A stretch of DNA of 64,000 bases from Sinomonas atrocyanea (lineage in GTDB: Bacteria > Actinomycetota > Actinomycetes > Actinomycetales > Micrococcaceae): contig NZ_JAUSRH010000012.1 in the NCBI RefSeq assembly GCF_030811715.1, positions 1 to 64,000 on the forward strand, given 5' to 3'. The translations under genes were made by a program, and so were the position numbers. This document shows positions 43,919 through 53,828 of the stretch, one piece after another; the stretch's first letter is position 1; every line of letters starts with the position of its first letter. The notes beneath the pieces were generated by a model that saw only the letters and a list, made by a program, of their open reading frames with translations, was not told where the DNA came from and ran no database searches.

Positions 43919-45640
43919 ATGATGACCGCACAGCTCAGCCCGGAATACCGGGAGGCCTCACTCTCCCGGCTCAAGGAGTCCGTCCAGCCCGGGCGCGAGC
44001 TCGACATCCTGGTAGTCGGCGGCGGCGTGGTCGGCACCGGCTCGGCGCTCGACGCGGCGACGCGCGGGCTCGAGGTCGGGATCGTCGAGACCCGGGACTG
44101 GGCCTCCGGAACCTCCTCCCGCTCCTCGAAGCTCATCCACGGCGGCCTGCGGTACCTCGAGATGCTGGACTTCCGCCTCGTCCAGGAGGCCCTGCAGGAG
44201 CGGGGCCTCCTGCTCCAGCGGATCGCGCCGCACCTCGTGCACCCCGTCCCGTTCCTGTACCCGCTCACCCGGCGCTTCTGGGAGCGGCCCTACGTGGGCA
44301 CGGGCATGGTCCTCTACGACACACTCGGGCTCACGCGGCACGGCACGGGGCTGCCCATCCACAAGCACCTGTTCCGGCGCGGCACGCTCCGGGCGGCCCC
44401 GAGTCTGCGCGAGGACGCCATGATCGGCGCCGTCCGCTACTACGACGCCCAGGTCGACGATGCCCGCATGGTCGCCGGACTCGTGCGGACCGCGGCGCAG
44501 TACGGGGCGCATGCCGCCAACCGGGTGGCGGTCGTGGACTTCCTGCGCGAGGGCGAGCGGGTCGTCGGGGCGCGCATGAGGGACCAGGAGACCGGCACCG
44601 AGTTCGAGGTCCGGGCCAAGCAGGTCATCAACGCCACCGGGGTGTGGACCGACGAGACCCAGGGGATGGTCACCGACCGGGGCCAGCTCAAGGTGCGGGC
44701 GTCCAAGGGCGTCCACCTCGTGGTGCCCCGGGACCGGTTCCAGTCCACCGTGGGGCTGATCCTGCGCACGGAGAAGTCGGTCCTGTTCGTCATCCCGTGG
44801 GGCCGGCACTGGATCATCGGCACCACGGACACCGACTGGAAGCTCGAGAAGGCCCATCCCGCGGCGTCCAGCCGCGACATCGACTACATCCTCGAGCACG
44901 TCAACCGGGTCCTGAAGCGACCCCTCACGCGGGAGGACGTCGAGGGCGTCTACGCCGGGCTCCGGCCGCTGCTGGCGGGGGAGAGCGAGTCCACGACCAA
45001 GCTGAGCCGGGAACACGTCGTCGCCCATCCGGTGCCCGGCCTCGTGGTCGTGGCGGGCGGCAAGTACACGACCTACCGGGTCATGGCCAAGGACGCGGTG
45101 GACGAGGCGACCCGTGCGATGGACGAGCGCATCGCCCCCTCGTGCACGGACAGGGTCCCGCTCGTGGGGGCCGAGGGGTACCGGGCGGTCTGGAACCGGC
45201 GGCACCGCCTCGCTGACAGGTCCGGCGTGCACGTGGCCCGGGTCGAGCACCTCCTGCGCCGCTTCGGCTCGCTCACGGAGGAGGTCCTCGCGCTCGTGAA
45301 GGAACGCCCCGAGCTCGCCGAGCCCATGCCGGGAGCCGACGACTACCTCCGCGCGGAGGCCGTGTACGCCACCACCCACGAGGGTGCCCGGCACGTCGAG
45401 GACGTCCTGACCCGCCGCACCCGCATCTCGATCGAGGCGTGGGACCGCGGGGTCTCCGCGGCGCCGGTGGTCGCGGACCTCATGGCCCCGATCCTCGGCT
45501 GGAGCCAGACCCAGCGGGACAACGAGGTGGCGCACTACCTCGCCCGCGTCGAGGCCGAGCGGCTGAGCCAGCAGCAGCCGGACGACGAGTCCGCGGAGGC
45601 CGCGCGCATGGGTGCGGAAGACATCGTCCCGGTAAAGTAG
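43919..45640 (+). CDS. glpD: Glycerol-3-phosphate dehydrogenase, aerobic
   Basis: The roughly 573-residue FAD enzyme (EC 1.1.5.3) feeds electrons from glycerol 3-phosphate to quinones. It has the FAD motif (LDILVVGGGVVGTGSALDAATRG), SSRSSKLIHGGLRYLE, the glycine-rich GKYTTYRVMAKDAVDEA and a helical C-terminal domain. Two ATGs are adjacent (43919 and 43922), with GAAGGGG upstream. The PTS IIA gene starts five bases after its stop, so they are probably cotranscribed. Confidence 0.95.
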   Translation: MMTAQLSPEYREASLSRLKESVQPGRELDILVVGGGVVGTGSALDAATRGLEVGIVETRDWASGTSSRSSKLIHGGLRYLEMLDFRLVQEALQERGLLLQRIAPHLVHPVPFLYPLTRRFWERPYVGTGMVLYDTLGLTRHGTGLPIHKHLFRRGTLRAAPSLREDAMIGAVRYYDAQVDDARMVAGLVRTAAQYGAHAANRVAVVDFLREGERVVGARMRDQETGTEFEVRAKQVINATGVWTDETQGMVTDRGQLKVRASKGVHLVVPRDRFQSTVGLILRTEKSVLFVIPWGRHWIIGTTDTDWKLEKAHPAASSRDIDYILEHVNRVLKRPLTREDVEGVYAGLRPLLAGESESTTKLSREHVVAHPVPGLVVVAGGKYTTYRVMAKDAVDEATRAMDERIAPSCTDRVPLVGAEGYRAVWNRRHRLADRSGVHVARVEHLLRRFGSLTEEVLALVKERPELAEPMPGADDYLRAEAVYATTHEGARHVEDVLTRRTRISIEAWDRGVSAAPVVADLMAPILGWSQTQRDNEVAHYLARVEAERLSQQQPDDESAEAARMGAEDIVPVK

Positions 45641-45645
45641 CGGCC

Positions 45646-46140
45646 ATGCCCCTGCCCGGTTCGTTCGACCGCTACGACGCCCAGCTGACCACCCCGGGCC
45701 TGGTGATCCTGGAGATGGTCGCCGACAGCCGGGCCGACGCCACGCGCCAGCTCGCCGGCAGGCTCGCCGCCGAGGGCCGGATCGACGACCTCGAGGCCTT
45801 CCTCGCCGACGTGGCCGCCCGCGAGCACCAGCTCGCCACCGGCCTGCCCGGCGGGATCGGCCTGCCGCATGCGCGCAGCGAGCACGTCCGGCAGCCCTCG
45901 ATCGCCGTGGGCATCACCAAGTACGGGCACGCCCTCGACTTCGGGGCGATGGACGGCCCGGCCTACGTGGTCCTGCTGATCGCGACGCCGGCCGCCTCCT
46001 TCTCCGAGCACCTCGAGGTCCTCGCGACGATGGCGCGCTCGCTGTCCAAGGAGGGCTTCCGCGACTCGCTCCGCCGCGCGAACGATCCGGACATCATCGC
46101 CGAGCTCGTCAACTCGGCGCTCCTCTTCGCCGACCCCTGA
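45646..46140 (+). CDS. PTS EIIA (fructose/mannitol-type) domain protein
   Basis: The 164-residue single-domain protein has the phosphorylation site GIGLPHARSEHV with His75. The domain is related to PtsN/EIIA-Fru. No EIIB or EIIC gene is nearby, so it may be a regulatory or shared IIA. Its coupling to glpD suggests a role in carbon-source signalling, but this is inference. Confidence 0.9.
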   Translation: MPLPGSFDRYDAQLTTPGLVILEMVADSRADATRQLAGRLAAEGRIDDLEAFLADVAAREHQLATGLPGGIGLPHARSEHVRQPSIAVGITKYGHALDFGAMDGPAYVVLLIATPAASFSEHLEVLATMARSLSKEGFRDSLRRANDPDIIAELVNSALLFADP

Positions 46141-46226
46141 GACGTCGTGCCGCCCCTCGTGCCGCCCGCCGGGCGGGGACTGGCGGCGTTTACGTTTTCT
46201 ACAACTTGTCGGAGTACCGTTAACGG

Positions 46227-47114
46227 GTGCTCCGAACTGCCCTCAAGCCCCAGTGGATCGCGGCGCTCGTGGGAGCGCTCGTGGTGTCCTGGGTGTTCGT
46301 GCTCCTGAGCCAGTGGCAGTTCTCCCGCTCCGTCTCCGAGGCGCCGCCCGCGCCGCGCACCATCGAGGACGTCAGGCCGCTCACCGGCGTCCTGCGCCCG
46401 GGCGAGGTCTTCCCGGCTCCGGCCGCGGACCAGATGGTCACCTTCCACGGCGCCTACGACCCGCGCCGGCAGGTGCTCGTGCGGGACCGGCTGCAGAACG
46501 GGCAGAAGGGCTGGTGGGTGGTCACAGCCTTCGCGGTCGAGGGCGCGCCTGCCGTGGGCGGAGAGCACGGCGCCGTCATCCCGGTGGCCCGGGGATGGAT
46601 CGCCTCGCCGCAGGACGCCGCCCCGCCTCCCCCCGGCCAGCTCACCCTCACCGGACGCCTCGAGCCGTCCGAGGCGCCCCAGGCGGCGCAGGACGCGGCG
46701 GCAGGCCAGATCGCGACCCTCTCGGTCGCCCAGCTCATCAACATCTGGGACGTGCCCAGCTACACGGGGTTCGTCGGCGTCACCAAGGAGGTCACGCCGT
46801 CGGGCGCCGAGGCGGCGGCGGCCCCCGGGCTCCAACCGCTGAGCATCGAGGCGCAGCCGATCGAGCAGCCCGTGAACTGGCTGAACATCTTCTACGCCGT
46901 CGAGTGGGTCGTCTTCGCCGGCTTCTCCATCTTCCTGTGGTGGAGGCTCGTGCGGGACGACTACGAGCGCACCCAGGACGCCCTCGCCGACGCCGAAGCC
47001 GCCGGAGCCGCGGCCGGCGACGACACTGCCACCGGCGACGACACCGCCACCGATGAAAAGTCCACCCCGGGCGCCGCGAAGGCGCCCTCCGAGACCGGAG
47101 GAAACCGTGATTGA
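46227..47114 (+). CDS. SURF1 family cytochrome oxidase assembly protein
   Basis: The 295-residue protein has an N-terminal helix (WIAALVGALVVSWVFVLLSQWQF), a SURF1 periplasmic domain (VTFHGAYDPRRQVLVRDRL, WWVVTAFAVEGA, VARGWI) and a C-terminal helix (NIFYAVEWVVFAGFSIFLWW), followed by an acidic tail. SURF1 helps insert heme a into aa3-type oxidase. The GTG follows a TACCGT box by six bases. It overlaps the next gene by 8 bp. Confidence 0.92.
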   Translation: MLRTALKPQWIAALVGALVVSWVFVLLSQWQFSRSVSEAPPAPRTIEDVRPLTGVLRPGEVFPAPAADQMVTFHGAYDPRRQVLVRDRLQNGQKGWWVVTAFAVEGAPAVGGEHGAVIPVARGWIASPQDAAPPPPGQLTLTGRLEPSEAPQAAQDAAAGQIATLSVAQLINIWDVPSYTGFVGVTKEVTPSGAEAAAAPGLQPLSIEAQPIEQPVNWLNIFYAVEWVVFAGFSIFLWWRLVRDDYERTQDALADAEAAGAAAGDDTATGDDTATDEKSTPGAAKAPSETGGNRD

Positions 47115-47592
47115 CCCCAAGCCCGCTCTGGGCCGCGCTGCCGGGCAGCGGAGGTTCGGAGGCACCGTTGCGCAGATCCGCTCTGCCCTGAAGCTCTACC
47201 GGGTCGCGGCGTACATCACCGGCACGATGCTCCTTCTGCTCTGCGCCGAGATGATCGCACGGTACGCCTTCGGCCAGTTCCTGTACGCCGGCGGCTCGGA
47301 TGCCTTCACGGGCAAGCCGTTCGGGTTCGGCTTCGCCGATGCCGAGCCCGCAGGCGTCGTGGGCGGTGCGAACCTCTCGATCACCATCCTGATCGTGCAC
47401 GGGTGGATGTACGTGATCTACCTCATCTCGAACTTCCGCCTGTGGTCGCTCATGCGGTGGCCCTTCCCGCGGTTCATCCTCATGGCCCTCGGCGGTGTGG
47501 TGCCGTTCCTGAGCTTCATCGTCGAACGCCGCATGCACGCCGAGGCCGAGCGCGACCTCGAGTCGCACCCCGACGCCGGCCAGCGCTACTGA
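47107..47592 (+). CDS. DUF3817 membrane protein
   Basis: The 161-residue protein has three or four helices with KLYRVAAYITGTMLLLLCAEM, LSITILIVHGWMYVIYLISNFRLW and MALGGVVPFLSFIVERRMH, the DUF3817 pattern. GGAGGAAACC precedes the GTG inside the SURF1 gene. DUF3817 proteins often lie next to SURF1 or guaA in actinobacteria. Their function is unknown, perhaps linked to respiration. Confidence 0.9.
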   Translation: MIDPKPALGRAAGQRRFGGTVAQIRSALKLYRVAAYITGTMLLLLCAEMIARYAFGQFLYAGGSDAFTGKPFGFGFADAEPAGVVGGANLSITILIVHGWMYVIYLISNFRLWSLMRWPFPRFILMALGGVVPFLSFIVERRMHAEAERDLESHPDAGQRY

Positions 47593-47691
47593 CGGCACCC
47601 GGGAGCGGCACCCGGGAATGACGGCGCCCGGGACTGAGGCGGAGGCCACACAGGCCCGGGAACGGGCCGCCTGGTCCGGTACCCTTGATGG

Positions 47692-49302
47692 GTGACTACA
47701 GCTTCCCAGACCTCGGCGGAGGAGCACGGCGTCCAGACCTCCCACAGGCCGGTCCTGGTGGTGGACTACGGCGCACAGTACGCGCAGCTGATTGCGCGCC
47801 GCGTCCGCGAGGCGAACGTGTACTCGGAGATCGTGCCGCACACCTTCACCACCGAGCAGATCCTCGCCAAGAACCCCGCCGCCATCATCCTCTCCGGCGG
47901 CCCCTCGAGCGTGTACGCCGAGGGGGCGCCGAGCGTCGGAGCAGACCTGTTCGAGGCCGGGGTCCCGGCGTTCGGCATCTGCTACGGGTTCCAGGCCATG
48001 GCCAACGCCCTCGGCGGAGTGGTGGCCCGCACTGGCCTGCGCGAGTATGGGGCCACGGTGACCACCTCGGTCGGCGAGCCGCACTCCCTCCTGAGCGGCG
48101 TTCCCGCGACGCAGAACACGTGGATGAGCCACGGTGACTCCGTCCAGAGCGCGCCCGAAGGCTTCGAGGTGCTCGCGACCACGGCCGGTGCCCCGGTGGC
48201 TGCGTTCGTCAACCCGGAGAAGGCCCTCGGCGGCGTCCAGTGGCATCCGGAGGTCAAGCACTCCGACTTCGGCCAGAAGGTCCTCGAGAACTTCCTGTTC
48301 GAGGTCGCCGGGCTCGAGCCCAACTGGACCACGGGCAATATCGTCGAGGAGCAGGTCGAGCGGATCCGCGCCCAGGTCGGCGACGCCCGCGTCATCTGCG
48401 GCCTCTCCGGTGGCGTCGACTCCGCCGTCGCTGCCGCACTCGTCCAGCGCGCGGTCGGCGACCAGCTCACCTGCGTGTTCGTGGACCACGGCCTGCTCCG
48501 CGAGGGCGAGGCCGAGCAGGTCGAGCGGGACTTCGTCGCCGCGACCGGCGTCAAGCTCTACGTCGCCAACGAGCAGGAGCGGTTCCTGAGCGCGCTCGCC
48601 GGGGTCACCGACCCTGAGCAGAAGCGCAAGATCATCGGCCGCGAGTTCATCCGCGCGTTCGAGGAGGCCGAGCGGGCCATCATCAAGGAGGCGCAGGCGG
48701 CCGGGGAGCAGATCAAGTTCCTCGTCCAGGGCACCCTCTACCCGGACGTCGTCGAGTCCGGCGGCGGCGAGGGCGCGGCGAACATCAAGAGCCACCACAA
48801 CGTGGGCGGCCTCCCCGAGGATCTCCGCTTCGAGCTCGTCGAGCCGCTGCGAACCCTCTTCAAGGACGAGGTCCGCGCGGTCGGCCGCCAGCTCGGGCTC
48901 CCCGAGGAGATCGTCGGACGCCAGCCCTTCCCCGGGCCCGGCCTCGGCATCCGCATCGTCGGCGAGGTCACCGCTGAGCGCCTCGAGCTGCTGCGCAAGG
49001 CGGACGCCATCGGCCGCGCCGAGCTGACCGCCGCTGGCCTCGACAACGAGGTGTGGCAGATGCCCGTGGTGCTCCTCGCCGACGTGCGGAGCGTCGGCGT
49101 CCAGGGCGACGGCCGCACTTACGGCCACCCGATCGTGCTGCGGCCGGTCTCGAGCGAGGACGCCATGACGGCCGACTGGTCGCGCCTGCCGTTCGATCTG
49201 CTCGCCAAGATCTCCAACCGCATCACCAACGAGGTCGACGGAGTCAACCGCGTGGTCCTCGACGTCACCAGCAAGCCGCCGGGCACCATCGAGTGGGAGT
49301 AG
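47692..49302 (+). CDS. guaA: GMP synthase (glutamine-hydrolysing)
   Basis: The 536-residue enzyme (EC 6.3.5.2) converts XMP to GMP. It has an N-terminal glutamine amidotransferase domain (nucleophile in [11 protein letters not shown], His/Glu in [10 protein letters not shown]), an ATP pyrophosphatase domain ([20 protein letters not shown]) and a C-terminal dimerisation domain ([10 protein letters not shown] end). The GTG lies six bases after TACCCT, so the transcript is probably leaderless. guaB and guaB3 lie within 10 kb. Confidence 0.98.
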   Translation: MTTASQTSAEEHGVQTSHRPVLVVDYGAQYAQLIARRVREANVYSEIVPHTFTTEQILAKNPAAIILSGGPSSVYAEGAPSVGADLFEAGVPAFGICYGFQAMANALGGVVARTGLREYGATVTTSVGEPHSLLSGVPATQNTWMSHGDSVQSAPEGFEVLATTAGAPVAAFVNPEKALGGVQWHPEVKHSDFGQKVLENFLFEVAGLEPNWTTGNIVEEQVERIRAQVGDARVICGLSGGVDSAVAAALVQRAVGDQLTCVFVDHGLLREGEAEQVERDFVAATGVKLYVANEQERFLSALAGVTDPEQKRKIIGREFIRAFEEAERAIIKEAQAAGEQIKFLVQGTLYPDVVESGGGEGAANIKSHHNVGGLPEDLRFELVEPLRTLFKDEVRAVGRQLGLPEEIVGRQPFPGPGLGIRIVGEVTAERLELLRKADAIGRAELTAAGLDNEVWQMPVVLLADVRSVGVQGDGRTYGHPIVLRPVSSEDAMTADWSRLPFDLLAKISNRITNEVDGVNRVVLDVTSKPPGTIEWE

Positions 49303-49323
49303 GCAGGAGCGCTGCCTCCTGTT

Positions 49324-49364
49324 CGGCGCCGGCCGGTACCCCTGTGGGGTGCCGGCCGGCGCCG
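49324..49364 (+). terminator. Hairpin terminator after guaA
   Basis: CGGCGCCGGCCGGTACCCC (49324-49342) pairs with 49346-49364 over 19 bp with one mismatch. It is followed by ATTTGGG. Confidence 0.8.
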
Positions 49365-49425
49365 ATTTGGGCTCCGACAGCGTTGCACCCATGGGAGGAC
49401 GGGTTGACAGGCTAACCTCGAAGCT

Positions 49426-52400
49426 ATGCCGAGATGGTCCACAGGCAAACGAGCCAGCGCCCTTGCAGCTGCTGCCGACGAGCGCGAAGAGAGCGAAGAC
49501 GTGCCCGAGACGACGTCCCCCGAGGAGGAGGCGCGTCTTGAGGCGTGGCTCTCCGCGCTGCCCGGCGTCACCGGACCTGACACGATGCTCGGGTACTTCC
49601 CGGGGGCGGACGGCAGCATCGACCTCACCCGGGCGCACGCCTCCGGGCTCGCGCAGCTCCTCGCTGGCCGCCGCACCCGCCTCTCGACGCTCCTGCGCGA
49701 GCGGCAGGACTACACCCGGGCCGCCCGCGCGGCACGGAATCTGCGGGCGAAGTCCCACGAGCTCGCGAACGAGCGCGGCGTGGACGCCGGCCACCTCGCC
49801 GCCGGGCTCGCCACCTGGACCTCCGCTGTCGGCGGCAAGCCCCGGCGCGTGAGCGCGCCCGTGCTGCTGGCCGCCGTGGCCCTCACCGTCCGGCCCGAGC
49901 AGGACGACTTCGAGCTCAAGCTCACAGAGCAGGCCCGGATCAACCCGGCCCTCGTGCGGCACCTGCGCTCGATCCACCGCATCGACGTCGACGCGTCCGC
50001 CATCGAGAAGCTCGCCTACAGCACCGCCCGGCTCGATCCCCAGCCGGTGCTCGACCGGGTTCGCACCCTCATCGCCCCCATCGCTGGCGCGCAGGTGGAG
50101 TCCCGGCTCCTCGTCTCGACGTTCGCCGACCTGGAGGAGTCCCTCGAGGACCCCTCCATCAGCGCCGCGCACCCCGTCCTCGCCGCCCTGGCCTCCACCT
50201 CCGGATCGGTGCACCCTGCTCCCGAACCGCTCGACGACTCGCGCTTCAAGCCCCTTGACGAGCGCGACCCCGAGGAGGAGTTCCTCGTCCTCGATGCCGA
50301 CGCGGACCAGCAGCTCGTCGTCGACGCCGTGCGCGCCGGGGACTCGCTCGTGGTCGAGGCCCCGCCGGGAACCGGCCAGACCCAGACTGCTGTGAACGCG
50401 CTCGCGACCCTCGTCGACGCCGGCCGCTCCGTGCTGGTCATCGCCGAGCGGCGCGCGAGCCTCGCCGAGCTGCACCGCCGCTGCGAAGAGCTCGGGCTCG
50501 GTTCCCTCGCGCTGCAGCTGGGCGCCACAGTCACCCCGGGACAGCTGCGCCAGCAGGTCGTGCGCTCGATCGTCCGCAACGAGAAGTCGCAGGAGCCACG
50601 CCTCCAGGGCGTCTACCGGGTCCTGCGGGAGCGGCGCCACCAGCTCATGGACCACGTGGCCTCCCTCCACAACGTGCGCGAGCGCTGGGGTTGCTCCCCG
50701 TACGAGGCGATGCAGTCCCTCGCCGCCCTCACCTCGCTCCACCCTGCCCCCGCCACCACCGTGCGGCTCAAGCGCAGCGTCCTGGACAGCATCAAGGACC
50801 GCGCGGGACTCAGCGCACGGCTCCGCCGGGCGGCCGAGCTCGGCAGCTTCAGCCGCGCCGCCGCCGAGAGCCCCTGGCACGGGGCCCGGCTCGTCACGCG
50901 CCGCGAGACGGAGGAGGCCCGCGAGCTGGCCGCCCGGCTCGCCACCGAGGTCCCCGCGCTCGAGGAGCGCATGAATGCCGTGGCCGAGCACGCCGCGATC
51001 CGGCTCGAGAGGACCGTGGGGGGATGGGGCCGCCAGCTCGAGCTCCTCGTTGCCGTCCGCGAGAGCCTGGACAAGTTCACCCCCGACATCTTCGACCGCC
51101 CCGTGATGGACCTCATCGCCGCGACGGCGCCCGCCGCGTGGCGGCGTGAGCGGGGCATCGAGGTCACGGCGCTGCAGCGCTCGCGCCTTCGCAGGGTCGC
51201 CAAGGAATACGTGCGCCCCGGTGTGCACCTGGCAGACCTGCACAGCTCCCTCGTGCTCGTCCAGTCCCAGCGCGAGGCCTGGTCCGCCTGCGCTGTGTCG
51301 CAGCGGCATCCCTCGGTCCCCTCCGGCCTCGCCGAGCTCCGCGAGGCCTACGTGGCGGCGGAACGCGGACTGCGGCGCCTCGGGGCCATCGTGGCGCCCA
51401 CCAGGCTCGGCGGGCGCCTGCTCGAGACGGACATCGCCGAGCTGCGGACCCGACTGGACGAGCTGGCGGAGGACTCTCCGATCCTGCGTTCCCTCCCGGA
51501 GCGGACGCTCCTCGAGGACGAGCTGCGCGAGCACGGGCTCACGGACCTCCTGGCAGACCTGACCGAGCGCGAGGCCGCGCCGGCCGTCGTCGCCGCCGAG
51601 CTCGAGCTCGCGTGGTGGCAGTCCGTCCTCGAGGCGATGATCAGCGGCGACGACTACCTCGCGATGTCCGACGGCGAGCAGCTGCGCCGGGCCGAGTCGG
51701 AGTTCGCCCGCGCAGACCGCGCGCACATCGCCAGCGGCGCCTCGAGGCTGCGCTGGCGGCTCGCCCGGGAGTGGGGCGACGCCATCGAGCGCCACCCCCG
51801 CGAGGCGGAGTCGCTGCGGGCCATCCTCAAGGACGGCCGGATCAGCCTCGCAGCGCTCGAGCGCCAGTCGCCACGGCTCATCCGCCCGCTCGTGCCGGTG
51901 TGGATGTGCAGCCCCTACGCCCTCGCCGCGGCGCTGCCGCGGGACCGCCGGTTCGATGCCGTCCTGCTGCTCGACGCCGACTCGATGCCCCTGCGGGCGG
52001 CCCTGCCGGGCATCGGCCGTGGGCGCCAGATCATCGCCTTCGGTGACCCGCAGGTGGCCAACCCCCGCCCCTTCTCGGTCTCGGTCGAGCAGCAGGCAGG
52101 TCAGCCGCTCGCCCCCTCGGTGGACAGCGCCCTGACCGCGCTCTCCCGCGTCCTGCCGTCCGTGCGCCTGCGCACGACCTACAGGTCGGTGGACGAGGAC
52201 CTGGACCTGCAGCTGAGCCGCCGCTTCTACTCCGGCCGCCTCCGGCGCCTGCCCGACGGGCCGAGCGTGACTGGCCTGGACCGGCCGTTCCTCCTCGAGT
52301 ACCTGCCGGACGGCACCGGGCTGCCCAGCGGTGAGGACGGCGGGGTCGAGTCGGTCGCCGCGGAGGTCAACAGGGTGGTCGACCTCGTCTTCGACCACGC

Positions 52401-53805
52401 GCGGCACCGCCCGGGCGTGTCCCTGGCCGTCGTGACGGCCAGCGCCCACCACGCCGCCCGGGTGGGGGAGGCGATCCGGCTCCAGATGGCGAACCATCCC
52501 GACCTCGTGGCCTTCTTCAGCGGCGGCACGGAGCCCTTCCGCGTGGTCCACATCGACCGGGCCGGCGGCCTCGTCCGGGACCACGTGATCTTTTCCCTGG
52601 GGTTCGGCCGGACCCCGCACGGGCGCGCCATGCACCACTTCGGTCCGCTGAGCGAGCCCGGCGGCCGGCGGCGCTTCGCCCTCGCCATGAGCCGGGCGCG
52701 GCACAGCATGCACGTGCTGAGCTGCTTCCAGCCGTCCGAGCTCGACGTGACCCGCCTGAGCGAGGGTGCCTCGGACTTCTACGAGCTGCTGGACCGGGAG
52801 CTCGGGGGCAACACCGAGCTCGGTACTCCGGCCACGCGCGCCGCGGCGAGCGCCGAGGCGCTGGGGGCAGACCCGCTCGTCACGGACCTGGGGGACCGGC
52901 TGAGTTCCCGCGGGGCCCGCGTGTGGCACCACTACGACGGTGCGGTGGACATGGCGGCCGCGATCGACCCGGTGCTGACGATCGGCCGCGAGGACCACGA
53001 GACGAGCATTCCCGTGGCCGTCGAGTCCGACGGCACGGCCCGGTACCGCTCCATGAGCGTGCGCGAGCGCACGCGCCAGCGCCCCGAGCTCCTCGGGAGC
53101 CTGGGCTGGAAGCACTTCACGCTCTGGACCATCGAGGTCTTCACGGACCCGAGTGGCTGCGCGGAGATGATCGCCGGTGAGCTCGGCCTCGCAACGGACG
53201 CGGACGAGACCGGCACGGCGGGGTTCCTCGACGGTGCCTGGGGCGGCGGGCACGACGGGATCCGCAGCCGGAGGGAGAGCGAGGGGAACATCGCCATGGC
53301 GGAGCATCGCGGGGCGCACGGCCCCGACCGCGGGAGCCGCGCGGAGAGTGCCGACGGCGGCCACGGGCTCGCGGAGCCGGTCGGCTCCGGGCCGGACACG
53401 CCCGGCCTCGAGGACACGAGTCCGGACACCCTCGGCTCGTGGTTCCCCGACAGCGGCTCCACCGATCCGGACAGTGGGCCCGGCGAGGAAACTGTGGACC
53501 CCGACGAAGGCGCCTCGGAGACGGGCGGAGTGCGCAGTGCCGAGGCCGAGGGTGAAGACGCCGGCCCCCACGGCGAGGAGGACGTCGCGGACGCGGCGCC
53601 CGCCGTCGGGGAGCACTCGGATGCCGGAGAGCTCCGCCGTCCGCGCGGGGCCCGGCGCGTCACGGTTCCCGGCACCGGTCCCGCTGAGGCGGACGAGCCG
53701 GAGCAGCCGGCCGTCCAGCGGCCCTACGAGCCCGTGACGCGCCGCAGCGCCGAACGTGCGCGCGAGAGGTGGCTCAAGGAGCAGAGGCCTCCCCACTGGG
53801 GCTGA
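49426..53805 (+). CDS. Giant SF1-helicase-like protein with degenerate Walker A and nuclease-like C-terminus
   Basis: The 1459-residue protein looks like an AAA_11/SF1-type helicase of the DUF4011-like group. Its P-loop reads APPGTGQTQTA (about 312-322), with Gln318 where the nucleotide-binding Lys should be. A Walker B-like VLLLDADS is near residue 843, and the helicase C-terminal motif LAMSRARHSMHVL is near 1090. Residues about 1130-1260 (VAVESDGTARYRSM, then LGSLGWKHFTLWTIEVF) resemble the Vsr/REase-like domain at the end of such helicases. A Glu/Gly/Asp-rich tail of about 150 residues follows. The ATG lies seven bases after TAACCT. It is a possible DNA-repair or defence protein, but ATPase activity is doubtful. 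Confidence 0.75.
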   Translation: MPRWSTGKRASALAAAADEREESEDVPETTSPEEEARLEAWLSALPGVTGPDTMLGYFPGADGSIDLTRAHASGLAQLLAGRRTRLSTLLRERQDYTRAARAARNLRAKSHELANERGVDAGHLAAGLATWTSAVGGKPRRVSAPVLLAAVALTVRPEQDDFELKLTEQARINPALVRHLRSIHRIDVDASAIEKLAYSTARLDPQPVLDRVRTLIAPIAGAQVESRLLVSTFADLEESLEDPSISAAHPVLAALASTSGSVHPAPEPLDDSRFKPLDERDPEEEFLVLDADADQQLVVDAVRAGDSLVVEAPPGTGQTQTAVNALATLVDAGRSVLVIAERRASLAELHRRCEELGLGSLALQLGATVTPGQLRQQVVRSIVRNEKSQEPRLQGVYRVLRERRHQLMDHVASLHNVRERWGCSPYEAMQSLAALTSLHPAPATTVRLKRSVLDSIKDRAGLSARLRRAAELGSFSRAAAESPWHGARLVTRRETEEARELAARLATEVPALEERMNAVAEHAAIRLERTVGGWGRQLELLVAVRESLDKFTPDIFDRPVMDLIAATAPAAWRRERGIEVTALQRSRLRRVAKEYVRPGVHLADLHSSLVLVQSQREAWSACAVSQRHPSVPSGLAELREAYVAAERGLRRLGAIVAPTRLGGRLLETDIAELRTRLDELAEDSPILRSLPERTLLEDELREHGLTDLLADLTEREAAPAVVAAELELAWWQSVLEAMISGDDYLAMSDGEQLRRAESEFARADRAHIASGASRLRWRLAREWGDAIERHPREAESLRAILKDGRISLAALERQSPRLIRPLVPVWMCSPYALAAALPRDRRFDAVLLLDADSMPLRAALPGIGRGRQIIAFGDPQVANPRPFSVSVEQQAGQPLAPSVDSALTALSRVLPSVRLRTTYRSVDEDLDLQLSRRFYSGRLRRLPDGPSVTGLDRPFLLEYLPDGTGLPSGEDGGVESVAAEVNRVVDLVFDHARHRPGVSLAVVTASAHHAARVGEAIRLQMANHPDLVAFFSGGTEPFRVVHIDRAGGLVRDHVIFSLGFGRTPHGRAMHHFGPLSEPGGRRRFALAMSRARHSMHVLSCFQPSELDVTRLSEGASDFYELLDRELGGNTELGTPATRAAASAEALGADPLVTDLGDRLSSRGARVWHHYDGAVDMAAAIDPVLTIGREDHETSIPVAVESDGTARYRSMSVRERTRQRPELLGSLGWKHFTLWTIEVFTDPSGCAEMIAGELGLATDADETGTAGFLDGAWGGGHDGIRSRRESEGNIAMAEHRGAHGPDRGSRAESADGGHGLAEPVGSGPDTPGLEDTSPDTLGSWFPDSGSTDPDSGPGEETVDPDEGASETGGVRSAEAEGEDAGPHGEEDVADAAPAVGEHSDAGELRRPRGARRVTVPGTGPAEADEPEQPAVQRPYEPVTRRSAERARERWLKEQRPPHWG

Positions 53806-53828
53806 GCCGTCGGCGGCCACGGCCCGCA

